Source of the DNA: Peptoniphilus_A olsenii
GTDB lineage: Bacteria > Bacillota > Clostridia > Tissierellales > Peptoniphilaceae
Length of the DNA: 64,000 nt
Assembly: GCF_040545475.1 (NCBI RefSeq)
Contig: NZ_JBEPMA010000003.1
Coordinates: forward strand, 62,001 to 126,000
Reading direction: 5' to 3'
The notes beneath the pieces were generated by a model, which saw only the letters and a list, made by a program, of their open reading frames with translations, searched no databases and had not been told where the DNA came from. Positions 1 to 8,059 of this stretch are shown in pieces; within the stretch, counting starts at the first letter, position 1, and each line of letters starts with the position of its first letter. The position numbers were made by a program, and so were the translations under genes.

Positions 1-219
1 CCCAAAGTTTGTGACTGTATTTTGCTATTTGCATACGACAGGGTTGAATCTTTTCCTGTAGATGTATGGATAAAAAGAGTTATGGAAGAATTATATTTAA
101 AAAAAGAAACTCCCAAGACAAAAATTGCTGAAAGAGGCAGAGATGTATTTGGGAAAAATGCAGGATTTGCCAATCAGTATTTGTTCTATTATGGTAGAGA
201 AAATAAGTTAGGTAAGTAA
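1..219 (+). CDS. 8-oxoguanine DNA glycosylase (HhH-GPD), C-terminal fragment
   Basis: This is the last 72 codons of a gene cut by the window edge. The fragment begins at the helix-hairpin-helix (PKVCDCI). Lys2 of the fragment matches the Schiff-base Lys of OGG1-type enzymes, and Asp21 in PVDVW matches the catalytic Asp; their 19-residue spacing equals that of OGG1. The tail (QYLFYYGRENK) is typical of clostridial family members. The enzyme would excise 8-oxoguanine and nick the abasic site. The next gene starts one base after the stop, so the two are probably cotranscribed. Any DNA glycosylase of the wider family is an alternative, but both catalytic residues are visible. Confidence 0.82.
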   Translation, partial: PKVCDCILLFAYDRVESFPVDVWIKRVMEELYLKKETPKTKIAERGRDVFGKNAGFANQYLFYYGRENKLGK

Positions 220-220
220 A

Positions 221-908
221 ATGGCGGTTATTATCGATGCTTTGGCAATATTAATTGGCGGCTATTTTGGTGCTAAAATTGGAGATAAAATTTCTGGGCA
301 TATTCATACTCAAATAATGAAATTTTTGGCTATATGCACAATAGTTATTGGAATGAGTTCTGCATTAAAGGGAAATACAATAATAATGCTTTCTTCTATA
401 GTGGTTGGCGTATTAATTGGTCAATATTTAGATATTGATAAAAGTATAGAAGATTTTGCTGTATTCATGCAAAATAAATATGTAAAAGGTAATGAATCTA
501 ATTTTGTACAAGGCTTTGTAATGGGCACTCTTTTGTTTTGTATAGGATCTATGAGTATTTTGGGTCCTCTTGAATCAGGTGTTAGAGGAAATGATGAGAT
601 ACTAATTGCAAAATCTGTACTCGATTTGATTTCTGCTTTTTTTCTTGGCAGCGAGCATTGGTGTTGGCATTTGTATATCGGCAATTCCAGTATTAATTTA
701 TGAAGGTTTAATATTTCTATTGGCGAGCTTTGTTGCTCCAATACTCACGGAAGAAATTATCAATAACATCTCTGGTATTGGAGGTCTTATGATTATAGCT
801 ATAGGTTTAAATATACTTGAAATAACAGATATAAAACTTGCAAATGCTCTTCCAGCATTATTAATACCCTTAATAGTAGGGATATTTAAAATTTTAATTA
901 TAGTTTAG
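221..908 (+). pseudogene. DUF554 family membrane protein, frameshifted
   Basis: Two overlapping frames encode one polytopic DUF554 protein (family function unknown). The first frame (221-703) gives the N-terminal two-thirds, starting MAVIIDALAILIGGYFG. The second (645-908) gives the C-terminal third with AASIGVGICISAIPVLI. They join in a seven-T run at 637-643: removing one T would give an uninterrupted SAFFLAASIGVG and a protein of about 228 residues, the usual family size. The cause is a real mutation, slippage, or a homopolymer sequencing error. The start follows the preceding stop by one base, with a weak ribosome binding site. Confidence 0.8.
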
Positions 909-911
909 TTT

Positions 912-933
912 AGAGGGGTTTCCCTCTTTTTTT
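912..933 (+). terminator. Rho-independent terminator after DUF554 gene
   Basis: A six-bp stem AGAGGG/CCCTCT with a four-base loop is followed by seven T residues. It ends the glycosylase-DUF554 transcription unit. Confidence 0.8.
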
Positions 934-1065
934 ATTTTTAATTTCCTTATATGGATTGCGAAATTAATTTCTATTCATGACCAATCATACCTAAAATAGT
1001 TTTTAGTATTAATATTAAATCTTCTGTAAATTGTGACAAAAATATGAATTTTTATCTAATAATGT

Positions 1066-1071
1066 TATAAT
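1066..1071 (+). promoter_or_regulatory. Probable -10 box for the 1090-4461 operon
   Basis: A perfect TATAAT lies 18 bases before the start codon of the next gene and after the previous terminator. I do not see a good -35 at standard spacing, so only the -10 is claimed. Confidence 0.4.
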
Positions 1072-1089
1072 AAAAAAGGGAGTGAGAAA

Positions 1090-2169
1090 TTGAAATTAAA
1101 TCGCAAACACTTCTTTATGGGTCTTATAATTATATTTATTATTGCTATTTTGTTTGCAATATTTGGAGATAATTATAAAAAAAGAGCTGTGATAAGACTT
1201 AAAGGCATCACCGTGACAGAACCTATTAAAGATTTTAATATAAATAATAAATCTGTTTTTGTTTGGGCAGATCCTGTTCTTTACATAAGTGATAAAGAAG
1301 GAAATATTATAAAAAAAGTGCATCGTGATGATGAAGATATTGAAGCTTTTTTTGTAAATAATTATGCTTTTTTATATGAAAAAGATTTAGGAAAAGTGCA
1401 TATGTATTCTGAACTAGGAGAGCCCCTTAGTACAATTGAGATAAAGGGCGAAGTCTTTAATATTTCTTATGAAAATGCAAATGTGATTTTTCATATAATT
1501 GATGAAGATAAAGAAAAGCTACTAATGTTAAACAATGACACAACACTTACAGAAGTTTACGAGACGGGAAATCAAATTTTGACTTATGATATAGATACAG
1601 AAGAAAATTATTCTGTCTCAGAATTAGTGACTCATGCAAACGGCTACACTAGTTTGGTTTATAGGTTTAATGGTGAAGAGAAATATAAAAAAGAGTTAGC
1701 TCATGAAATTGTAATGTTTGTAAATCATTCTAAAAACTCGACTTTATTTTTAACAAATCAAAAATTATATAGATTAATAGATGATGAAAATATATATACA
1801 TCTGATGTTCCAAATATTTCTGATATATTAGTAGATGGTCGCAAAACTTATCTGCTCCATTCAGGGATAATTACAGAGTTTAATTACAAATTAAATCCTG
1901 TTGATAAGAGGATAATAGCTGCCAATGTAAATCACATGGAAAATGTATCGGGTTCACTTTATGTTTATGGACCTAGTGATATTGGTGGAGAAATAGGAAC
2001 ACGTGGTGAGTTTTATACTAGACTTGGATATTCGCTTGATAAAATGCAAATTAATGGCCTAACTATTGGAGCACTTCGAAATGGGGAACTTAATTTGTAT
2101 AGAGTTATAAGCACAAATCTCATATCAGATAAAGAAGCAACACTTGATACAAATTATATTGAGGAGTGA
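1090..2169 (+). CDS. Single-pass membrane protein, beta-propeller-like, DUF5711-like
   Basis: The 359-residue protein has a basic N-terminus, one membrane segment at about residues 9-27 (FFMGLIIIFIIAILFAIFG) and a large outside domain. The domain is rich in short beta-strand patterns, as in WD40/DUF5711-like propellers. It starts with TTG behind GGGAGTGAG. It is the first gene of an operon with mscS, DUF951 and threonine ammonia-lyase. No catalytic motif is visible. Assignment to DUF5711 rests on architecture and on its place next to mscS, not on a conserved signature. Confidence 0.55.
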   Translation: MKLNRKHFFMGLIIIFIIAILFAIFGDNYKKRAVIRLKGITVTEPIKDFNINNKSVFVWADPVLYISDKEGNIIKKVHRDDEDIEAFFVNNYAFLYEKDLGKVHMYSELGEPLSTIEIKGEVFNISYENANVIFHIIDEDKEKLLMLNNDTTLTEVYETGNQILTYDIDTEENYSVSELVTHANGYTSLVYRFNGEEKYKKELAHEIVMFVNHSKNSTLFLTNQKLYRLIDDENIYTSDVPNISDILVDGRKTYLLHSGIITEFNYKLNPVDKRIIAANVNHMENVSGSLYVYGPSDIGGEIGTRGEFYTRLGYSLDKMQINGLTIGALRNGELNLYRVISTNLISDKEATLDTNYIEE

Positions 2170-2173
2170 TTTT

Positions 2174-3022
2174 TTGGAACAAAATACACAAGAAGTTGTA
2201 AGAGATGCAGATACTGCACTTCGATCTACATTTGATGGACTGGTGACCTGGGAAAGACTTGCCGTTGTTGGAATAGTCATAGCGACAATTTTTATTATTT
2301 TAAGTCTTGCCGACAAATTTATTAATAGACAGTTAAATCAGGATAAAATAAAAGAGATGGGTTCTTACAATAGAATTGTGACTGTGGCATATTTAATAAG
2401 AAGAATAATAAAAATAGTCCTGATGTTTATTGGAATTACAATAATAATGAGTGTCTTCAATATTTCTATTGCACCAATTTTAGCAACACTTGGAGTATTT
2501 TCACTTGCTATAGGTGTTGGGGCACAGGATTTAGTCAAAGACTTGATTAATGGTTTTTTTATTATATTTGAAGACCAATATGCTGTAGGAGATTTAGTTA
2601 CTATCGAAGGAATAACAGGTATAGTTGAATATTTAGGTCTTAGAGTAACAAAAATAAGAGATTTTAGCAAAGTCATTCATATAATACCAAATAGCAAAAT
2701 TGAGATTGTTGCCAATAAACAAAGAGGAGAAGCTAGAGGGTTAATAGATTTTTATATAGACAATTCTGAAAATCCAGAACAGGTTCAAATGAAAATCGGA
2801 AAAGCACTCGAAAAGTTTTCTAAAGATGAAAAGATGGTTAGAGGTCCAATTTTTTGGGGAGTGACTGAAAATGCATCTGATTATTACAAGATGACTTTAG
2901 TATTTTTTACAAAACAAGGCGATCAATACGATTTAGAATATGCAATTAGATCGACAATATTAAAAACAATGCAAGATGAAAATATAAAGACTCCTAGAAT
3001 TAAAAATGAAATTTGGAGGTAA
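2174..3022 (+). CDS. mscS: Small-conductance mechanosensitive channel, MscS family
   Basis: This 282-residue channel opens under membrane tension to release solutes. Membrane segments lie at about residues 28-48, 70-93 and 98-127. The pore-lining helix carries the family signature around residues 114-130 (GVGAQDLVKDLINGFF), followed by the beta domain (DQYAVGDLVTIEG). The TTG at 2174 is chosen because GAGGAG sits seven bases upstream; an earlier in-frame TTG at 2144 would place that ribosome binding site inside the gene. It starts just past the preceding stop, which suggests translational coupling. Confidence 0.9.
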   Translation: MEQNTQEVVRDADTALRSTFDGLVTWERLAVVGIVIATIFIILSLADKFINRQLNQDKIKEMGSYNRIVTVAYLIRRIIKIVLMFIGITIIMSVFNISIAPILATLGVFSLAIGVGAQDLVKDLINGFFIIFEDQYAVGDLVTIEGITGIVEYLGLRVTKIRDFSKVIHIIPNSKIEIVANKQRGEARGLIDFYIDNSENPEQVQMKIGKALEKFSKDEKMVRGPIFWGVTENASDYYKMTLVFFTKQGDQYDLEYAIRSTILKTMQDENIKTPRIKNEIWR

Positions 3023-3023
3023 T

Positions 3024-3245
3024 ATGTTATATTATGAACTTGGTGACATTGTCACTTTAAAAAAAGGACATCCATGTGGCGAAAATAAATGGGAAATTGC
3101 AAGAAAAGGCGTCGATATAAAATTGAAATGCCTTGGTTGTGACAGGGTTGTGTGGATGAGCCGCATTGAATTTGAAAAAAGGGTAAGAAAAATATTAGTT
3201 GATGATAAATTTGTTAGCATAGTACATCACAAGAAAGAAGGTTAA
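3024..3245 (+). CDS. DUF951 domain protein
   Basis: This small protein (73 residues) belongs to DUF951, which is common beside mscS in Clostridia. Conserved features are the N-terminal GDIVTLKKGHPCG, the CLGCDRVVW element with a CxxC pair, and SRIEFEKRVRK. Its function is unknown; it may bind a metal or nucleic acid through the Cys residues. ATG at 3024 is chosen because GGAGGT lies just before it; an upstream in-frame ATG at 3006 would include that site. It starts one base after the mscS stop. Confidence 0.88.
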   Translation: MLYYELGDIVTLKKGHPCGENKWEIARKGVDIKLKCLGCDRVVWMSRIEFEKRVRKILVDDKFVSIVHHKKEG

Positions 3246-3249
3246 TAAA

Positions 3250-4461
3250 ATGATGGATGTAAAAGAGATTTATGACGCTAAGGAGAGACTTAAAGGACAT
3301 ATCAAAGAAACACCAGTTGTTTATGCACCAAATTTAGGTGAAGATGTTTACTTAAAAGTTGAGGTACTACAAGATACTGGCTCATTTAAACTGAGAGGAG
3401 CTTATAACAAAATAGCTACACTTTCAGAAGAAGAAGCCTCTAAAGGAGTGGTTGCTTGTTCTGCAGGTAATCATGCACAAGGAGTAGCAAAGTCTGCTAC
3501 AGAAAGAGGAATTGACTCTATAATTTGTATGCCATATCATGCACCGCTTTCAAAAGTTTCTGCAACAAAAAATTATGGTGCAGAAGTTGTTCTTGTCAAA
3601 GATTCTTTTGATGATGCAGCAGCTTATGCAGATAAATTATCTAAAGAAGAAGGTTATACTTTTATTGCACCTTTTGATGATGAAAAAGTCATCGCTGGTC
3701 AAGGAACTATTGGTCTAGAAATTCTAGAAAAGCTACCAGAAGTGGATATAATAGTTGTTCCAATAGGTGGTGGCGGATTAATATCTGGTATAGCACTTGC
3801 TGCCAAGAGTATAAATCCTGATATTAAAATAATAGGAGTTCAAACAAAAATATCACCAGGAATGTATGAATCCATCAAAGATGATATAATTGTAACAGTA
3901 AAAGGTGGTTCAACGATTGCTGACGGAATTGCAGTAAAAACTCCTGGTGACATAACTTTTGAAATGACAAAAGAATTAGTGGACGATATAGTTCTAGTTA
4001 CAGAAGGAGAAATATCTTCAGCTATACTTACACTGCTAGAAAAAAATAAAATAATAACTGAAGGAGCAGCTGCATCTACAGTAGCAGCTTTAATGTATAA
4101 AAAATTTAATCACAAAGGCAAAAAAGTTTGTTGTGTACTTTCAGGTGGAAATATTGACGTTACTAGGGTTTCTAAAGTTATAGAAAAAGGTCTTTATAAG
4201 ACAAATAGAAGAATGGAACTTAGAGTTAAATTAAATGATGCCCCAGGCGAACTTACTAAGCTTACAAAACTTTTGGAAACAGAAGGTGCAAATATTGTAC
4301 AAATTGGTCAACATATAGATGTAGTTAGTGACACAATTGATTCAATGATTGTAAATATTGTAGTTGATACTAAAAATATCGATCATCAAAATGCACTTAT
4401 AACAATGCTAAACGAAAACTTTTATGTATTTAAAGTAAAATATAATAATCCACAATTTTAA
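3250..4461 (+). CDS. ilvA: Threonine ammonia-lyase
   Basis: This PLP enzyme converts L-threonine to 2-oxobutyrate and ammonia. The 403-residue length matches the single-ACT form. The PLP lysine is Lys47 in GSFKLRGA, SAGNHAQG binds substrate, and the glycine loop GGGGL at residues 173-177 holds the PLP phosphate. A C-terminal ACT-like domain spans about residues 328-400, so allosteric control is likely. It is the last gene of the operon before a strong terminator. It may serve catabolism (tdcB-like) rather than isoleucine synthesis, since no ilv genes are nearby. ATG at 3253 is an equally possible start. Confidence 0.92.
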   Translation: MMDVKEIYDAKERLKGHIKETPVVYAPNLGEDVYLKVEVLQDTGSFKLRGAYNKIATLSEEEASKGVVACSAGNHAQGVAKSATERGIDSIICMPYHAPLSKVSATKNYGAEVVLVKDSFDDAAAYADKLSKEEGYTFIAPFDDEKVIAGQGTIGLEILEKLPEVDIIVVPIGGGGLISGIALAAKSINPDIKIIGVQTKISPGMYESIKDDIIVTVKGGSTIADGIAVKTPGDITFEMTKELVDDIVLVTEGEISSAILTLLEKNKIITEGAAASTVAALMYKKFNHKGKKVCCVLSGGNIDVTRVSKVIEKGLYKTNRRMELRVKLNDAPGELTKLTKLLETEGANIVQIGQHIDVVSDTIDSMIVNIVVDTKNIDHQNALITMLNENFYVFKVKYNNPQF

Positions 4462-4469
4462 TAATGTAG

Positions 4470-4510
4470 CCTGTCATGTTTATATTAATATAAATGTGAC
4501 AGGTTTTTTT
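4470..4510 (+). terminator. Terminator after threonine ammonia-lyase gene
   Basis: A long hairpin (CCTGTCA ... TGACAGG with an extended AT-rich upper stem) is followed by seven T residues. It closes the 1090-4461 operon. Confidence 0.88.
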
Positions 4511-4594
4511 ATTTATTGATTAATAGGTTAGCCTTTGCTATGATATTTTTACAGGGAAATCGTTTACATACTGGAATTAGATAAGGAGGTTAAT

Positions 4595-4872
4595 ATGAGA
4601 ATTTATTTAGAAATATTTTCTATATGTATGTTGATAGGTGTTATTTTTGCTATTCCACAAATTATTGATTACTATAAAAATCACAATAATAATGCATTAT
4701 ATTTAATTAAAAGACGCCAGAAAATAGCAATTGCTCCTCTGGTAGGAATATATTTATCATTTTTTTAGGAGGGGAAGAACCTACACTAAATTGGTCATAT
4801 ATTGTTTTGATAATTGCGGTATATGCGATTATTTTTGCACTAGATAAGAGAAAAACGGCAAAAAATGTTTAA
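4595..4872 (+). pseudogene. Small membrane protein, frameshifted in a T run
   Basis: ATG at 4595 follows AAGGAGG and opens a 57-residue hydrophobic reading frame that stops at 4766-4768 inside a seven-T run (4760-4766). One more T would continue the frame to 4872 with a second membrane segment (SYIVLIIAVYAIIFAL) and a basic tail, giving about 91 residues and at least three membrane segments. The strong ribosome binding site and continuous hydrophobic pattern support a real gene with a one-base loss, or a sequencing error. I do not recognise the family. Confidence 0.6.
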
Positions 4873-4952
4873 TTATCCAGTCGCTAAGATTTTTAATTTA
4901 TGTTGTGTGAAAAAAGGATTATTGGGGTTTATTAAAAAACAAATATTAAATT

Positions 4953-4998
4953 AAAAACGGAACCTGTCTAGTGTTAAACTGATAGGGTCCCGTTTTTA
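4953..4998. terminator. Bidirectional terminator between convergent units
   Basis: An imperfect hairpin (AAAACGGAACCTGTC paired with GATAGGGTCCCGTTTT) lies between the plus-strand small membrane gene and minus-strand xpt. T runs are present on both strands, so it can serve both units. Confidence 0.7.
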
Positions 4999-5032
4999 TT
5001 ACTTTGTTATTATTAATCTGTAGATAAGAAAT

Positions 5033-5605
5033 TTATTTGAATTTTATTTCTCCATTTTCTATTGAGTCGATTATGGCAAGTGAAAGCAAATCGTGTCCTT
5101 CATTTCTAATAATTTTGCCACCTTCTTGGAATCCCTTTTCTACTGCAACTGCTATGCCTTCAATATTTGAACCGGATTGTTTGGCAATTGCAATTAGACC
5201 TTTTAAAGCATTGCCTTCTGCCAAAAAGTCGTCTACTATTAAAAGATTATCATCAGGTGATAAGAATTTTTTAGATACAGTTACTCTGTATTCTTTGTCT
5301 GTAGTAAAAGATTTAACGTGAGATTCGAATACGTCTTTGCCTAAATTTTTATTTTTTTGTTTTTTAGCAAATACAACTGGAGCATAGTCAAATTTTTCAG
5401 AAAGCATTGTAGCTAGTGCTATACCTGATGCTTCTATGGTAAGTATTTTATTTATTTTTTTATCTTTGAAATAATCTTTTATAATGTCTGCAAGTTCAGA
5501 TAAAAATTTTATGTCGAGCTGATGGTTTAAAAAGGAGTCAACTTTTATAATGTTTTCATCTAAAATGTAACCATCTTTTAAAATTCTCTCTTCTAAAATA
5601 TTCAT
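5033..5605 (-). CDS. xpt: Xanthine phosphoribosyltransferase
   Basis: This enzyme salvages xanthine to XMP using PRPP. The predicted 190 residues equal the usual Xpt length. The PRPP-binding motif is LLIVDDFLAEGNAL, and TIEASGIALA matches the type I PRTase core. ATG at 5605 is chosen because GGAGG at 5611-5615 precedes it; an upstream in-frame start would include that site. The gene is alone between two terminators. A purine riboswitch is common before xpt in Firmicutes, but I do not find its conserved loops upstream here. Confidence 0.93.
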   Translation of the reverse strand: MNILEERILKDGYILDENIIKVDSFLNHQLDIKFLSELADIIKDYFKDKKINKILTIEASGIALATMLSEKFDYAPVVFAKKQKNKNLGKDVFESHVKSFTTDKEYRVTVSKKFLSPDDNLLIVDDFLAEGNALKGLIAIAKQSGSNIEGIAVAVEKGFQEGGKIIRNEGHDLLSLAIIDSIENGEIKFK

Positions 5606-5679
5606 TTTTTCCTCCAAATAGTTTCGTTATTTAAGTGATATAGATAGGATACATTAAAAATAGATTTTAGTCTAGTTTT

Positions 5680-5734
5680 AAAAAACAAAATACGAATTTG
5701 TGAATAAATATCCATTTTAAATCACAAATTCGTA
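5680..5734 (-). terminator. Terminator after the DUF296 gene
   Basis: A perfect 13-bp inverted repeat (TACGAATTTGTGA at 5691-5703, its complement at 5722-5734) has an 18-base loop. On the minus strand it is followed by a T-rich tract (TTTTGTTTTTT). It separates the mgsA-DUF296 unit from xpt. Confidence 0.78.
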
Positions 5735-5863
5735 TAAGATTTATAATTTTATTTACTTAAAATTTATAAATACAAAAATATTACTAATACTAATATCAAT
5801 TCAAAACAACAAATATTATATTTGTATCCCGTTTTAATTGGATATTATATTCCAATAGTTTTG

Positions 5864-6286
5864 CTAGTCAAATTTATAAATATTAATTCCTGTAACATCG
5901 TCAACTTCTCTTTCAACAATGCCATCAATTATATTAATCGTAAGTTCACAAGTTACACTAATGTAGGCCTCTTTCAGATGGCCGCCAAAAACTTTTCCTT
6001 TGTCGTCACCACAACTTATGTGCAGATGTGGATAATACTCGCCATTTTTTGTGCTTATGCTACCAATAAGTGATAGTATTTCAAAGTCACCTGTAAATTC
6101 ATGTTCTGTGTAATCTTTATTTGACACTTTAAAAGAACCAATTATAAATCGGTTTGTAGCTCCAAGGCCATAAATGCTAGCTAATTTTATATTTTCTTTT
6201 GTAGCAATCTCTTTTAATTTTTCGTGTACTTCGTCGCCTATATCAAAGCGAGCTATTATTGTGTTGTTAAATCTTTTGTAATCCAT
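5864..6286 (-). CDS. PPC/DUF296 domain DNA-binding-like protein
   Basis: The 140-residue protein is a stand-alone PPC (DUF296) domain. Typical elements are the N-terminal FNNTIIARFDIGDEV, the central SIYGLGATN, and the metal-site segment HLHISCGDDKGKVFGGHL. Bacterial members form trimers that bind a metal through the His residues; their role is not settled, although plant relatives carry AT-hooks and bind DNA. It has a good ribosome binding site (GGAGGA) and lies 38 bases after mgsA on the same strand, so the two are probably cotranscribed. Confidence 0.85.
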   Translation of the reverse strand: MDYKRFNNTIIARFDIGDEVHEKLKEIATKENIKLASIYGLGATNRFIIGSFKVSNKDYTEHEFTGDFEILSLIGSISTKNGEYYPHLHISCGDDKGKVFGGHLKEAYISVTCELTINIIDGIVEREVDDVTGINIYKFD

Positions 6287-6324
6287 AATATTCCTCCTAA
6301 AAATTATTTATGCTAAATATATAT

Positions 6325-6801
6325 TTAGTCTTCAAAATCGTCTCTTTCAATTCTTTCTTCTACTGAATATTCACTGTCTAAAACTCGGACTTCATATTTT
6401 TCATCAAACATTGGGGATGAAAGTATATAATCTGCTGTAGTTGGTGATGTCGCCATTGCTATATCATATAGAGTAGAAATGCGAAGTAGAGCTTTTACAT
6501 CAGGGTCATGGGGTTGTGCTTCTAGAGGATCCCAAAAAAATATTAATATGTCAATTTTGCCCTTTGATATCAAAGCTCCTAGTTGTTGGTCGCCTCCAAG
6601 AGGTCCTGATGAAAGTCTTTTTACATTTAGTGAAGTTTTATTTGAAATTATAGCTGCTGTAGTTCCAGTACCTATAAAATTATGCCCCATAAGCTTATCT
6701 TCATGTCTTTTTATCCAATCTAGCAATTCTTTCTTTTTGTGGTCGTGGGCGACAAGAGCGATGTTTTTCTTTTCAGAAACAATTATTTTTTTATTAATCA
6801 T
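6325..6801 (-). CDS. mgsA: Methylglyoxal synthase
   Basis: This enzyme converts dihydroxyacetone phosphate to methylglyoxal and phosphate, bypassing lower glycolysis when phosphate is short. The 158-residue product carries the full family pattern: LVAHDHKK with the catalytic His, GTGTTAAIIS for phosphate, SGPLGGDQQLGALI with a catalytic Asp, and FFWDPLEAQPHDPDVKALLR. ATG at 6801 is chosen over an in-frame GTG two codons upstream because AGAGG sits five bases before the ATG. It leads the mgsA-DUF296 unit, divergent from rpsF. Confidence 0.94.
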   Translation of the reverse strand: MINKKIIVSEKKNIALVAHDHKKKELLDWIKRHEDKLMGHNFIGTGTTAAIISNKTSLNVKRLSSGPLGGDQQLGALISKGKIDILIFFWDPLEAQPHDPDVKALLRISTLYDIAMATSPTTADYILSSPMFDEKYEVRVLDSEYSVEERIERDDFED

Positions 6802-6819
6802 ATACACCTCTAAAAAATC

Positions 6820-6848
6820 TTGACTATTTTCTTTCTATAATATATAAT
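6820..6848 (+). promoter_or_regulatory. Promoter of rpsF-ssb-rpsR
   Basis: TTGACT (6820-6825) and TATAAT (6843-6848) are separated by exactly 17 bases, a near-consensus sigma-A promoter in the divergent gap between mgsA and rpsF. Confidence 0.85.
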
Positions 6849-6862
6849 ATCAAAGATTGAAA

Positions 6863-6905
6863 TCCTTGCATAGAGAAAAACTATGCCGTAAAGACCAAAA
6901 GGAGG
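6863..6905 (+). promoter_or_regulatory. S6:S18-type autoregulatory leader of rpsF
   Basis: The leader folds into an upper hairpin GCATAG/CTATGC (6868-6873 with 6881-6886), followed by a CCG-containing internal loop (6886-6888), and a basal helix TCCTT (6863-6867) with AAGGA (6899-6903). The basal helix covers the rpsF ribosome binding site. A CCG loop next to a hairpin is the described recognition feature of the S6:S18 mRNA motif. Binding of the S6-S18 complex would then block translation. The fold is by eye. Confidence 0.6.
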
Positions 6906-6912
6906 TGTATGT

Positions 6913-7197
6913 ATGAACAAATACGAAGCGGTGATTATGTTTTATCCTGAAGTGGAAGAAGAAAAAAGAAATACTTCTTTCGACAGACTTAAGAATGCAA
7001 TCGAAAAAAATGGAAAAGTTTTAAATATCGACGAATGGGGCATGAAAAAACTTGCTTATGAAATCGAATATAAAAACGAAGCTTATTATATTTTCGTTGA
7101 ATTTGAAACTGTACCAGAAGATATTGTAGAACTTAATAGACTTGCTAAGATCATGGACCCAGTAATGAGACAAATGATTGTAAAAGTTGAAAATTAA
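6913..7197 (+). CDS. rpsF: 30S ribosomal protein S6
   Basis: The 94-residue protein matches S6 throughout: N-terminal MNKYEAVIMFYPE, a central WGMKKLAYEI and the C-terminal MDPVMRQMIVKVE. S6 binds S18 on the platform of the small subunit. It begins behind AAAGGAGGTG, inside the leader that probably regulates it. The gene order with ssb and rpsR is the classic bacterial one. Confidence 0.98.
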   Translation: MNKYEAVIMFYPEVEEEKRNTSFDRLKNAIEKNGKVLNIDEWGMKKLAYEIEYKNEAYYIFVEFETVPEDIVELNRLAKIMDPVMRQMIVKVEN

Positions 7198-7209
7198 TAA
7201 GGAGTTATT

Positions 7210-7710
7210 ATGAATAACGTTTGTTTAATAGGAAGATTAGCTAGAGATCCGGAAGTTCGTTATAGTCAAAATGGTTTAGCAATTGCTAGATTTACTGTCG
7301 CTGTGGACAGAAGACTTAGTAAACAAAAAAGACAAGAAGCAGAAGCTAATAATCAGCCAACTGCTGATTTTATTTCTTGTACAGCGTTTGGAGCTGTTGC
7401 AGAGCTTATTTCTAATTATTTTAGAAAAGGCGGTCAAATTGGCGTTGAAGGTAGAATTCAAACAGGTTCTTATGAAAAAGATGGCAGAAGAGTTTATACA
7501 ACAGATGTTGTGGTAAATAATATTACTTTTGTTGGATCTAGTGGTAATTCACAAAACCAAGGTGGCTTTAACCAAAATCAAGGTGGTTTTTCATCACCAA
7601 ATCAAACTAACCAACCAGTAAATTCTGCATATAACGATGACTTCTCAAGTGTTGGCAAAGATGACAACGACGGTTTTTTCCCTATTGACGATGAGGATAT
7701 TCCATTTTAA
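7210..7710 (+). CDS. ssb: Single-stranded DNA-binding protein
   Basis: The OB fold occupies about residues 1-105 (MNNVCLIGRLARDPEVR, FTVAVDR, DFISCTAFG, GRIQTGSYEKDGRRVY). A glutamine/asparagine/glycine-rich linker with a repeated NQGGF element follows, then the acidic tip DDEDIPF that docks partner proteins. It coats single-stranded DNA during replication and repair. It lies 12 bases after rpsF and 14 before rpsR. Confidence 0.97.
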   Translation: MNNVCLIGRLARDPEVRYSQNGLAIARFTVAVDRRLSKQKRQEAEANNQPTADFISCTAFGAVAELISNYFRKGGQIGVEGRIQTGSYEKDGRRVYTTDVVVNNITFVGSSGNSQNQGGFNQNQGGFSSPNQTNQPVNSAYNDDFSSVGKDDNDGFFPIDDEDIPF

Positions 7711-7724
7711 GGAGGGTAAAATAA

Positions 7725-7949
7725 ATGCAAAGAAGATTTGGCAGAAGAAGAAAAGTCGATCCATTTGAAAAAGATAAAACTAAAAAAATCGACTATAAAG
7801 ATGTAGATATGCTAAGAAATTACATTTCTGATAGAGGTAAAATTCTTCCAAGAAGAATTTCAGGCTTAAATGCTAAACACCAAAGAGAAATGACTGTAGC
7901 TATCAAAAGAGCAAGACAAATCGCGCTTATTCCATATAGTGCAGACTAA
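7725..7949 (+). CDS. rpsR: 30S ribosomal protein S18
   Basis: The 74-residue basic protein has the S18 core YKDVDMLRNYISDRGKILPRR and the end KRARQIALIPY. S18 pairs with S6 on the small subunit. GGAGGG precedes the ATG. It is the last gene of the operon before a strong terminator; rplI, which often follows, is absent. Confidence 0.97.
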   Translation: MQRRFGRRRKVDPFEKDKTKKIDYKDVDMLRNYISDRGKILPRRISGLNAKHQREMTVAIKRARQIALIPYSAD

Positions 7950-7965
7950 TAAATATTAAAATATT

Positions 7966-7994
7966 AAAGTGCTGAAAAATCAGCACTTTTTTTT
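7966..7994 (+). terminator. Terminator after rpsR
   Basis: An eight- to ten-bp stem (AAAGTGCTGA/TCAGCACTTT) with an AAAA loop is followed by a run of eight or more T residues. Confidence 0.92.
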
Positions 7995-8010
7995 AATAAA
8001 AATAAAAACG

Positions 8011-8040
8011 TTTACTTAATATTATTTTATATGCTATACT
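8011..8040 (+). promoter_or_regulatory. Promoter of the 8060 gene
   Basis: TTTACT (8011-8016) and TATACT (8035-8040) are separated by 18 bases, directly after the rpsR terminator and 20 bases before the start codon. Confidence 0.6.
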
Positions 8041-8059
8041 GAATAAAAGGAGTGATAAA

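Noticed and set aside
421..741. Minus-strand reading frame opposite the DUF554 gene
   Set aside because: It lies antisense to a recognisable protein family, lacks a ribosome binding site and matches no family.
5606..5690. Purine riboswitch upstream of xpt
   Set aside because: The conserved aptamer loops and junction bases are not present; only AT-rich sequence precedes the ribosome binding site.
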